This document shows positions 1 through 11,671 of a stretch of DNA of 64,000 nucleotides, one piece after another; positions within the stretch are counted from its first letter, which is position 1, and every line of letters starts with the position of its first letter. The notes under the pieces are model-generated. The model made no database searches, had not been told where the DNA came from, and saw nothing but the letters and a program-made list of their open reading frames with translations. Both the position numbers and the translations under genes were made by a program. This DNA is from Gnetum montanum (taxonomy: Eukaryota > Streptophyta > Gnetopsida > Gnetales > Gnetaceae), in assembly GCA_015680685.1 (NCBI GenBank), contig MNCI01026187.1:6852-70851 (forward strand), written 5' to 3'.

Positions 1-1689
1 TAAGTGATTAATATTCTTCCAGCTCTTTCAATGAATCTTCTACTTGAATTTCCTTCCTTTGATTACCTTGCATTTGTAGAGAAGCATTCAATATTCTCAT
101 TAATATCATTAGATCTATAAAGCTATTAAAATCAAGGATGGAGACTTTCAAAGTTAAAATATCTCATTAGTAGTACATTAAAAGATGATAAATATCAAGA
201 GATTCTAGTAAAGTACAAAAATTATTTTCTTTCAATTACAAACTTATTTTTTATCTTTCTCTAAAGATTCAAGAATATCAGTTAATATACTTAAACCACT
301 TGAAATCATTTTATATAGTTAGGGATCCAAAAATATATTCATCCATCATCTTTCAAATCATTGATATTTTAACATATTACACTCCAACCCCATTAAATTA
401 GCATAAAAAATCTATAAATACATGAGACAATTAGCTTATTTTGTACCATTTTTCAAAAGCACTAAAATGTTTTTGCAATTTTTCAAAGTTCAAGAATCTT
501 CTAAGCATCTTAACTTCTAAATTCCTTACTCATTTTCATATATTTCTTAACCCTTAAGCTATCGAAGGTATGCTTTACATCATGGGGGACAAAAATCTTT
601 GGTTTTCTTACAAAAAAGTTTTTGAAATTTTTTCTAACTCACCATGGTTAACCTTTTAAAATAATATTAAATTAACTACCATGAAGAGTTGAGAGTAATA
701 AACAAACTTCAATAACTAGGAATAGAATAATATTAAAATAATACACCTAGCCTGTGATCATAAACAAGCACTGAAATGATCAACCCTTAATGCCTAATAA
801 ATTAACATAATCTAATCTAATGAAGAAAGGTATTCAATAAATAAAGGTCATGAATTAAAGAGATAATCATGGGTTATGTTAGTGGTCATAGATGGAACCT
901 AAATGAGGATCACAAGTGGAAGGGTCATCACAACCTAGGGATAAGTAACCTTGAGGAGGAAGGAGCCAAAAATAATAATAGTAACAACCGAAAGAGTAAG
1001 AGATTTAGGTAATGCATGCTACTAGACCTCTTTAGGAGGAACTAGAAGTGGAATCTATTAGATAGATTATTATTGCAGAGATAGGCCAATCCAGGTAGAA
1101 TAAAGACCATAGGCAAAGGCCTAACTTGAAGGTAACCATCACAAAGGCTTGCTTAAATGGATTAGGATCAACGGGGTTTAAAGTTCCATCCTAGAGGAGT
1201 TAAAATTTGGATCATTCTTAGAATTGATGCTAGAAGAGATTAGGATGTAACTACAAGGGTCCCATTTATGGCTCATTTTCTCTAATAGCAAAGAGTGGTA
1301 CATGGGGAAGATGTACCTATTTTCAAATAATTGATAAGAAGATGCATCAATAAAAGGTAAGATCATTACCATCTCTTATTTAGTTGAGGCCATAGCAAAA
1401 GCAATCAATTTTTCCAATACTAAGATAAAATTTATTGAAATATTAATGTAGGAAAACCTTTGGCATGCATAGCTCATCTTCTTGGGCATGCATAGCTCAT
1501 TTCTTGGAGATTAAAAAATCCTTAAAAGAAAATGAAAAGGATATGGAGAGACTTCCCTTCTCATGCTTAATCAAAAAATTATGTAAACAAGAGGGGAAAG
1601 GGGATAACTTTCTATTCAAATGACATGATCTACCATGCTCCTACCACATCATGATAGAAAATAATATAGAATAATGCAGTGGAAAAGCT
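1..1689. other. No gene recognised; probable internal part of an LTR element
   Basis: AT-rich sequence with no long open frame on either strand and no family I recognise. Because a polypurine tract and 3' LTR follow downstream in plus orientation, at least the right part of this stretch is probably the interior of that element, whose 5' LTR lies outside the window. This placement is inference. Confidence 0.4.
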
Positions 1690-3560
1690 AAAAGAAGAGC
1701 AGTAGCCATCACCACCATCATTTGCATCTCTAGAAGTTATATCAAATATGCTTGTAGTTGCTGAAAAGCTTAAGAAACTTCAACTATGGTAGCTATATTA
1801 ATAACAAGGATCTACAGATGGTGAGAAGTCATGCATTTACTATCTAGCCATGAGTCATCTAAATGAGGTCATGATAATCATTAGCTAGTTGTATACTAAA
1901 AGGGCCCTGTTATTCTTCATGTAGAGGAACTAGGCATCCACAAGACCCAATCCAAGTATGAGGGAGGTTATAGTGTTTATTAATGAATAAATATTTTATG
2001 ATATTTTGAGAAATTCTGTAGTATTCTCAATCATGTTGGAGGAAGATGAGTTAGAAATGGTCCTAATGATTTAGCATAGGACTAAGAGATAGTGATGGAG
2101 GTCCTAGTCTTGTACCAGACATCAATATCATGGTAGATATTCATGTACTTGTGGGAGCCAAAAGTGATTAGATAAGTGATATCCAACATGAGAAGAGGCT
2201 AGAAAGACTATTAGAAGCTAGGGAAACACTTATAGAGATCTTTAATCTCACATATGAAATTACTAGAAACTAGTCATAGCTACTCAAGACAAGGGGCAAA
2301 TTGTTGGTTGCAAATTCATAGCTTGAAAAGGCCATCATGACCAATGATCAATTGGCCATTGAAGTTGCAAATTTAAGAGCCTATCTCTCAATTCTTGCAT
2401 TCTCTAGCTAGAGTTGATACAAAATGAAACTTTTCAATATCTTTAATAAAAATATCAAGAGTCTGAGAATGCAAAAGAAATGATAATCTTTGATGCATCC
2501 ATGTCAAAGGATATGATTAATAACATTGATAAGAACTTGTTGTAGTTTACAAGAATAAACTAATCCTTACTAAGTATAATCACTTCCTACAAAATGCTAA
2601 GTAAGAAAAGGACCTGTTTATCAAATTTATCCACCACTAGTAGGAGTAGCTTGCTAAGGTGAACTTGAACTTGAGGAGATTAGTAGCCAAAAATAGGAAT
2701 CTCTCAATGAAGAAGGTTTATGCTATTCATCAAAGGAGTGTAATTGAGGTAGTTACCTAGAAGAATGAAGCCCTAAAATTCAAAAGGATGAAAAAACATT
2801 ACAAGAACTAGGTTTGACTACTCAAGAAAATTAATAAGAAAGAGATAAAATTAGCTAATGTGAAGATGAATGAGATCCTCCAACAACTCTAGCAATGAGA
2901 TGATGTATGATAGTCTATCTTTGATGGACTAAATGCATATAACAAGGTAGAAATCTACCTAAAGGAGTTGTAGATCAATGAGATGATAGAGTACATAGGG
3001 CTAGCTAACCTCCAATATGCAATATTGGTAATGCTAACAGTTGGGAGGTTAACTTCTAAACTAGAAAAGTAAGTCTCTAGCTCCTACATTCATTATGAGG
3101 CAAAATTCAAGCTTCATAAAGAGACAAAACAAAAGTTGGAGATAGCCAATGTAGATCTTAAAGTTCTTAGAAGTAGATTCATTAATCAATGAAATACTTT
3201 TGAGAACTTAGATGACTAATGAACAAGTATCAAGAGTTGTAGAACTTAGTCAAGATGTTCAATATTAAATAAAATAAATTTGCAACTTGGTTTACTAACA
3301 TGAAAGAATCTTTTCCTTCAATGTCATGCCCATGGAATACACTTTCACCAGCTCATACAAGTGATGCATACTAGACCATGTATGATCCATAGAGTAAAGA
3401 GAAGAAGATGAAAGTACTCTTGGATGATTTCAAGCTTTTAACAGTAGTAGCAAGATAGCCTTAGTCTCTAGTAGAACTAGGACATGATGAAGGATCATCT
3501 GAGCCATAAGAGCATCTATCTCTAGGCTCCATATAAGATTTCATCATGTATTCATCCATT
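1690..3560 (+). pseudogene. Decayed coiled-coil-rich ORF of an LTR element, unknown function
   Basis: This is a diverged second copy of the long ORF found at 11672-14394. The two match in order over most of their 3' halves; for example, the stretch near 3000-3180 corresponds to the one near 13905-14060, with a shared sequence around SELEKQVMTTY in the better copy. The reading is Glu/Lys/Leu-rich with heptad-like stretches, suggesting coiled coil. It is broken by many in-frame TAG and TAA codons, mostly explainable as C-to-T changes of CAG and CAA. A polypurine tract and LTR follow directly, so it occupies the last ORF position of an LTR retroelement. I do not recognise a protein family. The 5' limit is approximate. 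Confidence 0.55.
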
Positions 3561-3733
3561 TAACAAGTGCATGCTAAAATTTTATTTATGTATCCAATTT
3601 TTTTAAAACTACATAATCTGGCATTCAGAGTTACTTAGAGTTAGTTAGTCAATCTTTCAATAAGTCCCATAATTTTCCAAATTTTGTAAGAAACTTGATC
3701 CTAAATTTTCTCACTTGAGGATCAGTTTTTAGT

Positions 3734-3747
3734 CAATCATGGGGGTA
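3734..3747 (+). other. Polypurine tract before 3' LTR
   Basis: The sequence TCAATCATGGGGGTA immediately precedes the LTR. The same short motif, with a GTTTTCATTCA-type sequence before it, occurs upstream of the LTR at 14595 and, in decayed form, beside the minus-strand LTR at 47810. Its recurrence at three LTR starts identifies it as the plus-strand priming site of this retroelement group. Confidence 0.75.
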
Positions 3748-4654
3748 TGAGTAATCATCAATAAGACAAGTTGTGTTAATGCATGCTCATTGATGTAGTC
3801 CCATTGATTTATCCCTATTAATGCATGCTATGATGCATTAATGTAAGTACATCAATGCTAATGCATTTATTGCCTATATAAATATGCATAGCCTTCTCAT
3901 TATTGGTACTTTTTGGTCATAGTCTTAGTCAAATTCTCATAGTTTCTTCCTATAGAAGTTGGAATAATTTTCCTCTAAGTGCTCATAGTATAGATTTAAG
4001 AGATTATATGACATTTTATTTGAGTGTCCATGTACTTGGACACATTTTCATGTATGACAATAAAATTGAGATTTCCTATATCCATTTCAATACTTATATT
4101 AGCATAATTCTACTTTTCAGTACTTTACATGCANCATTCTACTTTTCAGTACTTTACATGTTATTATTTATAAGCATCATTCTACATGTGATTAATGTTA
4201 TTATTTATAAGCATGTAAGTACAATTACTTCAAGCATAACATATTAATTCTTGGTAATCCCAATAGCGGATACTTGGTATTTCTAGTAGTAGACACTTGG
4301 TAACTTAGCATCATTAATATAAGTGTAGGATACTATAAGTTAGGATAGTTATTTATTACAGTAATTAATTAGTTAGATAATTTAAGGATTAAATCTTCAT
4401 TTATTTAGTTATTTAGCAAGTAGGATATTAAAAGATAAAAATTATAAAAATATATATCTTATTCCTCAACCCCACTTAACTGTACACATAGATTAACACA
4501 AGTGTAGATTGGGAGAACAATGACTTACAACTATATAATTCAGAATTTGGGAATATCAGATACATAGGTAAATAAGTATACTAAATTTTTCTAAATTGTA
4601 TGTGAATGTTTATGATTCATATGATTATACATAGGGACTACTTGCTACTCATCA
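3748..4654 (+). repeat. 3' LTR of Athila-like retroelement (copy 1)
   Basis: The LTR begins TGAGTAATCATC after the polypurine tract and ends in CTCATCA, the end shared by the LTRs at 7731, 15465 and 59904. A TATA-like CTATATAAATA lies about 130 bases in. The last 40 bases have the pattern GATTCATATG, then ATAGGG, then CTACTCATCA, which recurs in all the LTRs here. A single N at 4134 separates two copies of the same ~28 bases, so part of this LTR is probably an assembly duplication. Confidence 0.8.
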
Positions 4655-4810
4655 CATATTAATACTCTTTTAACTAGAGTGGAGGATTATTACATGTCAT
4701 CTAGAACTTGGATTAATTAGCAAAAATTTATTATTTAATGTAATGGAAATATTGATGAATGGGTTACTCTCAAGCCTGAGAAATGTTGAAAAAAAAAGAT
4801 TGTCTTCAAA

Positions 4811-5720
4811 ATTTTAGAAATATCTTTTTCTTTTGAGCCTAATCTTAATATTGTATGGAATTATGTAGTTGATAAAATTGAAAAGAAGCTTGATAAATGG
4901 ATAGAAAGAAAGCTTATCCTTACTAGTAAAGGTTTAGCTATTAAGCAAATGCTTCAATAAACTTATGTTAATTACTTCAATTACTGTAATCCTTTGAAAA
5001 ATTCTTATAATAGAATTGATCATAGTATTTGTCAATTCATTTAGTTTACTAAGCAACATAGAAAATAGTTTTCTAGAGTTACTTAGGATATCTACACTAG
5101 TATTAAGAAAGATGGAGGACTTGATCTCATTAATTGCTATACCTAGGGTATTTCTTTTCTAGAAGAGTGAAAGTGCATTAATAAGAATGATATTTGGATG
5201 CTTATTTTAATAAAATAGACTTATGCAAGGGAAGCCTATGAATGATAATAGTTGATCTTCTAATAACTTTCTTCACTATCCTCTTTTCCTTAGGCCATTT
5301 CTATTCTTAATTCTCCAATTCCTAAACAACGTTTGGAAGACATGATACAAGCTTAGTAAATATTAGAATTTCAATCATATTATAGTTTCAAAATATATGA
5401 TTAAGAAAATTAGCCCATAGTAGTTTCCTTTTANGAAAATATAATTATTATGGCACTTGTGGATAAGAAAAATAAAAGATATTTATAGAACTCCTACATT
5501 TTCTGAAATTCATTTTTTTATGGTGTCTTGTTCATCAAGGTCTTCCTATTAGTACTTGTCTTAAACATATGATAAATGTTTCTTCTCAATGTACTCTTTG
5601 TAGATGTAATGCTTATTTTTTCATGTTGTTTTGAGTATCCTATTACTTAGCATGCTTGGAAATTGATATGTAGAAGTTATAATAAGTTTCAATCAAGAAT
5701 TAACAAAGTTATTCTTGGTG
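4811..5720 (+). pseudogene. L1-type LINE ORF2, C-terminal fragment
   Basis: The frame starting at 4811 reads as the region downstream of a plant L1 reverse transcriptase: a W-x-V start, KKLDKWIERKL, a TSKGLAIKQMLQ stretch, then a KKDGGLDLIN block. After at least one frameshift, another frame near 5515-5640 reads FLWCLVHQGLPIS followed by CTLCRC. This matches the zinc-binding domain that follows RT in plant L1 elements. In-frame TAA and TAG codons are frequent. The RT catalytic core is missing, as expected of a fragment. It sits between two unrelated LTRs with no visible link to them. A single N at 5434 interrupts it. No poly-A tail or target duplication was identified. Confidence 0.78.
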
Positions 5721-6650
5721 ATCAGCCTAGTATGTTTACTTACTTTCTTTGCATTTGAAAATTTTTTCAACCCCTTATTCTATACTCTATTTGTAAGGTT
5801 AGATATGAAATTATTTTTCATTAACAAGAGCATAACTATGACCTCCACTCAAGAGTCAAATACTAGATTTTTAAAGATGCCATTGTTCAACTATAACTTA
5901 AAGCACAAGAGTTCTTAGTAAAATTTAAATAATTAATTTATTTTCTACAATATCAATTTTTTGGAAGCTTAAGGATAGAAAGCTTTCAAATTTTGTTGCT
6001 ATTTATTCTTTATTTCAAAATGATATACTCTTTTATCTTTATAAAAACTTGTCTTCTTATCTTTACGAGAAATTGTTTAGTAAGTACAAGATAATGTGAG
6101 GGTACTTTTGAATAAGGATGAGACCTGATCCTTTTTATACTCTAGAGGAAAAGTTATTTAGGATTAGATATAAGGATGAAAATCATAAAGGACATTCCCA
6201 AAATAATTAGGCATTTTCTTGCATGATCTAATTTATTCTAAACTTTTTAAATGTTATTATTTATTTCTCAGGGTCTAACACCCTCCTAGGAAAGTGAAAG
6301 CACTTGTGGAAGATCTTCACTTTGTTGCTTGTTATTAATCTTACATCAAGAATCTTTATCATTGACTATAACCTTCTTGTTAGTAGTATTTTTAATCTTC
6401 GAGTTTATGGTATTCTTGTTAAAAAAGGGAAAATTTACCTTATAAGCTATATATCTATGCTACTTTATAATCTTTCTAGTACTAGTAAAAGAATACATAA
6501 GTGCTTTTATCTTATCTAGATTTTTTATTGTTATTTGATCATTCTTATCATTGATATTAACTTGATTTTTCATATTGATAAGAACTTTAATGTTATTGAC
6601 TACGATATCATAGATGTGATATCATAGTTTAGTATATAGTTTTATAGATA
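5721..6650. other. No gene recognised between LINE relic and LTR
   Basis: AT-rich sequence with only short open frames. The first few hundred bases may be the 3' end of the LINE. Nothing else is supportable. Confidence 0.4.
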
Positions 6651-7731
6651 TGATGTAGTAAGCCATGGTCATCGATGAGCTAAGATTTGATGAGCCTTGA
6701 TGTCGGATATGTGACATTGGAGTTCCAACATTGTGTACCTGACGTTGGGGATAATAAGCAACATTGGATACCTAACATCACCTCATCTAGGTCTTGCCTA
6801 TAAATAGTACACTTGAGCTCCTAGATGAGATAGCATATAGAGCATAGGAATTACTTTTAGTTTTTAGTTTCTTCTCTTTCAAGTCTATTATTCCTAGTGC
6901 ATACTCATAGTGTGATGTTTATAATTATATGGCACCTTTGTTTGGGTGTGATGTACTTGGGCACATTATATGACTAGTAATAAAGATCGAGATTACTTCT
7001 ATCATTGCAACATCCACTTAGATTAATATTGTTTCTTTAATTATTTAAGGATTTCCTTAGTTAAACATTTTCATTTATTGTTATTTACTACTCTTGTTAT
7101 TAAGTAGAATGTGTATGACTTAATCACAAGTGTTTAAGTGGAAGTACTTCGTAATCCAGAAGTGTATCATTTGGCACCTCTAATGATGTACACTTTGCAA
7201 TCCTAGAAGTAGCCTCATGAATTCCAAGATGTGTATGGATTATTAAGTGTGGATACTCATCACCATAATCTAGTTAGATTTTATTTTCCATTATTCATTT
7301 GCTTAATTAATTCTTCTCATTATTAAGTGGAAGTACTTGGTAATCCAGAAGTGTATCATTTGGCACCTCTAATGATGTACACTTCGCAATCCCAGATATA
7401 GCTTCATGAAGTCCAAGATGTGTATGGATTATTAAGTGTGGATACTCATCGCCATAAGCTAGTTAGATTTTATTTTCCATTATTCATTTGCTTAATTAAT
7501 TCTTCTTTTTATTGTCATCAAGATTAGTGTAGAAATTAGACAACATCATATGCCTCACTCTTGACTAAACCATACATGACAAAGCACTAGTCTTAGTGGG
7601 AAGACAGTGAACTATGATCAAAGTAGAATGATCTAGATACCACAACTAGTTCCATCCATGGAATTCATCGAATTGTGTGTGAGAACTTGTGATTCATATG
7701 GTTGAGTGTAGGGGTACCTCACTACTCATCT
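6651..7731 (+). repeat. 5' LTR of the 6651-15465 element
   Basis: It aligns with 14595-15465 along its length, including the start TGATG, a CTATAAATA TATA-like box near 6800 and the CTACTCATC end. It is about 200 bases longer than its partner because of an internal tandem duplication (7131-7510) and a short insertion just after the start. A primer binding site follows immediately. Confidence 0.85.
7131..7510 (+). repeat. ~190 bp tandem duplication inside 5' LTR
   Basis: The segment from about 7131 to 7320 recurs almost identically at 7321-7510. The 3' LTR of the same element carries only one unit. The two units resemble each other much more than the two LTRs do, so the duplication came well after insertion or is an assembly error. 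Confidence 0.85.
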
Positions 7732-7751
7732 TTGGCACTATTACCAAGGAT
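7732..7751 (+). other. Primer binding site, tRNA-Asp type (decayed)
   Basis: TTGGCACTATTACCAAGGAT directly follows the 5' LTR. The usual Athila/Tat site complementary to the 3' end of tRNA-Asp is TTGGCGCCGTTGCCGGGGA. Most of the differences are C-to-T or G-to-A changes, mainly at CpG or CNG sites. Confidence 0.8.
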
Positions 7752-7857
7752 GGTGCTAGTTATCTAGATTAGTTATATTATACATGGTCACTATAAAAGG
7801 TATTAATGATATATCTTTCAGAAAATATTAAATCACACATACCATAAATGAAGAACA

Positions 7858-9755
7858 ATGTCTCTCTCACATGAAAGTGACTACATGTTGTATAGTGGAC
7901 ACATTCATTAGAGAACTAACAAGATATACAATGAAGAAGACTGCAGTGATCAACCTTATGTAGGAGTTTCTTATGATCATGACCACCGTAATGACACTCA
8001 AAGACTACATTCATCTAAGGTAAACAATCTTGGAGGAGATGACATAGGTCTTGAACTAGGAGAGGCATCAAGGTCTAAGACATCCTCAAAACCAAGAAAT
8101 GATAAATCAAGGGACCCTAAGGAAGACCATAGAAGCCATGGAAATTCTTCTAGTTCTTCATCTTCCTTTTCTCCTTCAATGTCTAGTTTTGATGAAGATG
8201 AATGTAGGTATAGAGATAAGGTTCTACTAAAGAGTCAAACTAAAAACCAAAATCAAACCCATGGGAAAAGTCAAAATGTTACCAAGAACATAGAAATTAT
8301 TCTCACAATTTGTTTGATGATGATGAACCCCTGTTGATGACTAAGAGCCTAATGCATATCACAAAGGTTGTTAAGATATCTCACAAGCATTGCAAAAAGA
8401 GTCTTTTACCTATGCTTGACATGAAAAATATTCCTAAATTTCCAAGAGGCTATGAGTTGGATTCGCAATAGCATTTAGAATCCTTCCATGATGCTTGTGC
8501 CTTCTATAACATTGAAATTGGATGGAAAAAGTGTAAGCTCTTTCCTAGGATACTAATTGATAGAGTTGAAGTGTGGTATCAATTGTTGCAATCAAATTCC
8601 ATCTGATGATGGTCTATAATGTTAGAAATTTTCAACGAAAGATACCAAACCTTAGATAGATCAAAGAGTGGAAACAAGAATAATGTGAACCCTTAGATAT
8701 GGCCTTAGATAGATATTATGCCTTATTGAATCGATTCCCAGGCCATGGTTTCTCCAAGGAAGAGCAACTTTATCACATCACAGATGGGCTTCATAATGAA
8801 ACAACAATGACCCTTGGGATGTATGCCCCAAGGAAATTATATGAGCTTCAAGCCCATCAAGTCAGATAGCTAATAGAGCATGTGGAAAAAGAAGAAAAAA
8901 AGATATGTAAATGGGAGAATGTTTGGAAACATCAATGGGACCCAAATCTTTAATTGAAGGAGGTCAAATTTTATGGTAAGGGCAATGAAACTACTCTTGA
9001 TAAGGTGATTCCATAATAGACTTTGCCAATAAAGGAGTCTATTGATGATTTAGAAGAAAAGTTTAATAGGATTTCGAAATTGATAAATGAAAACATCACA
9101 ACTCTTATTGAGATAGTCGCAGAGAAGATCCCACAACACATGGTAGGTGATCTTAATCAATAGAGGACATAGAACCAAGATATAGTCAGGAACACTTTTC
9201 GGTTGACAAGAGAAATGGCTAATGAAAGTGAGGCTAAATGCTCAATCATAGATAAAGATAATGGATGCAACATCTACATATATGATCATCTGAAGGGCCA
9301 TTGCCTAGTCTTGTTGCATCCATGGGAGTATTGGAAAAGTGCCCTAAATTTGAAGTTTGTGTAAGAGCACATGCCTAGGAGATTTCCTTTTCCACAAGGT
9401 AATTATAGATAGTCCTAGAACCAATCATACCATTCTAGGAAGACTTATTACCAACCTCATCATAGTCATCAAATGTAGTGGTAACAATTGTAGTCGTTGG
9501 GGAGGCCACCACCACATCAACCATATCCATCAAAAATGCATAGCTATTACATTGAACACCCTATTTCTCCAACTAGTTCTACCTCCTCTACTTCTAATCA
9601 CCACTACCACTCTCCTGAGTACCATCAATACATGACATCCCCTAAAGGTTCACCACATCACACCTCTTACCATTTAATTTATCCTCGATATTTTAATAAT
9701 TCACCTTCTCCATTGTCATTGCCAGTAACTCAGGAAGGCCCAACACCCCAGTATT
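7858..9755 (+). pseudogene. gag: gag relic of Athila-like element
   Basis: The ATG at 7858 begins a readable frame (MSLSHESDY) that matches the arrangement of the gag relics at 60060-61790 and 53420-58985. It has a hydrophilic N-terminal part, a Ser-rich stretch near 8140-8190, a capsid-like block with the family signature F-H-D-A-C near 8480-8500, and an Arg/Glu-rich helix. A small C-terminal block near 9265-9340 (Y-D-H-L-K-G-H-C in place of Y-E-H-P-K-G-C) precedes a Pro/Ser/His-rich tail ending near 9755. Gag would form the particle that packages the element RNA. Several frameshifts and stops make it non-functional. No CCHC knuckle is visible, only this single short Cys/His segment. Confidence 0.75.
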
Positions 9756-11650
9756 AACAAACACATGCCACTTGTGCTGTGAATGTGCATAGCCATGCTA
9801 ACACTAGTGGGTTCCAACTACAACACCAAAAACGTCCCTTCTAGAGGAAAGGTTGTAAGCCAAAGCAAACCATGCATGGACCCATGACATCAATCAAGCC
9901 AACATAATGCCAATCTAGTACACCAACATCCCTATCTTAACTAATGTCCTTCAATGATACATAAAGGCCATCATCCATTAATGCTCGAGTTCTAAATCCA
10001 AACAATGAATCTATAACCATGGAGAGACAAATAAATCCATGCATACCATATCATAATCAAGGGTGCAATCGTGGGCCATTCATCCATAATTTTAACATGC
10101 CTCATATCCTAACCCATCATACATATAATAATCAGGTGTGTGATGAACAATTTTTCTACCTAGCCACCACACCACCAATAGACACCCAATGGTTGGGGCA
10201 TGAAGGGTTTCCAATGTTTTATAATGTATCCTATTCATACACTTACTAATCTTAGCCACAATTAAATGTTTAGTCTTTGGGAATATCCCCCATTCTAATC
10301 TTTAGGATTTTTAAGTGCTATTTAAGTGGATTCTCTTTGGATACTTTTGTATGTTCTATCATGTTGATGAGGTTGTAACCATATCCTTTTAGATCTAATG
10401 AAAAATGCAAGTAAGAGCAACTTTAAATAGCACTAAATAAACTTTTGTAGGTCCCACTGGAAAGACATGTACCCATGCATGAAGGTTGATTGCTTTTTAG
10501 AATTGAGAAAAAAATAATTATTATGCCATAATAATGCTCCTCCCTTGGACAAAATGCCAAGTGATGTTACTCCTTGAAACTTTGATAGCCTTATGGTTGT
10601 TTGTTGATGGGATGAAATAATGTAGTGCAACTGAAAGGTGCTATGGACTTAGTTTGAATCTTGAAAAGAAGGACACATGGTTATTTAACCATTAATAATC
10701 CATAAGGTTTCATTATGACAATGTCATGACACCTCATGTCCCAATTTCTATGACCCCCTCTTCAGTCCATCTCATCTCGTTGTCTAGATGTTCATAGCTT
10801 GTGGTTTTGTGTAACATGGAGTGATTATCTTAATTTGGTGGATTTAACATGTGTGTGTTTTGTTTCACAGGTATGCATTAAATTCAACCCCTCTAGTGCC
10901 TATGGACATTCTAAGTGTGGTTACACANNNNNNNNNNNNNNNNNNNNNNNNNNNNNNNNNNNNNNNNNNNNNNNNNTTTGGATTTTTTTGGAAGGTTGAA
11001 AGTTAAATTTTATAGTTTGGGTAAGTGGAAATTAATTGGCGGCACCAAAAGTAGGATAAGGTGAAGTTGTCAACGTGAAAAGTATGAAAATGAGAAAAAA
11101 AATAGGATAAAAGCTTGAGTGTGGGATAGATGAATTTTTTGAGAAGAAAAACAATATGATGAAACAATTTTGAGTTTTTGGAAGGTGAAAAAATGGTGTG
11201 TGCATAGTAAACAAGTACAAGTCACAAAAGTTACACAAGTGGGTCCTCCTCAAAGTAGGCTCTAGCCTATATTTCCCNAGTCATGGGGGAATGCTTGCAT
11301 GCAAAGTTTATGTTGATTTGCTAAAATTTTATATCACCTAGAAGGTATCATAAGGGTAAGGATCTTAAAAAACCTTAGAAAATATAATTCAAAATCACTA
11401 ATGATTATGCCAGATGTCCAATTTTTGTAACCCATTGACCCATAACCATTAGTTTGAGCCACAAGTAATGAAAAAGGAACTAGTTGCAGTGGGTCGTAGA
11501 AAGAGAAACACTTTTTGGGGAGTTTTTCTTAAAAATTTTCATAACCCTACAATCATATGCATTATGAGCCATAATGGAGATGCTTTGAGAAATAAGGTTA
11601 TGTGTAAGGTATCAAGTGATTAATGATAATAAACATAACCTTGGTAACAC
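9756..11650. other. Interior linker between gag and unknown ORF, with assembly gap
   Basis: This is where protease and polymerase would be expected in an autonomous relative, but no such motif is seen in any frame. A weakly open frame at 10019-10249 is Pro/His/Tyr-rich like the gag tail. The run of N at 10928-10976 and a single N at 11278 interrupt the sequence, so a little missing sequence cannot be excluded. The gap is too short to hide a polymerase unless its length is nominal. Confidence 0.5.
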
Positions 11651-11671
11651 CTAGTTTTTGCTTGATTGCAG
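11651..11671 (+). promoter_or_regulatory. Candidate splice acceptor before the unknown ORF
   Basis: A pyrimidine-rich stretch ending CTTGATTGCAG lies directly before the ATG at 11672. Plant elements with a third ORF after gag-pol commonly express it from a spliced subgenomic RNA, which would fit an acceptor here. The donor was not identified, so this is inference. Confidence 0.4.

Noticed and set aside
3903-4247. 114-codon plus-strand frame as a gene
   Set aside because: It lies inside an LTR and crosses an N with duplicated flanks.
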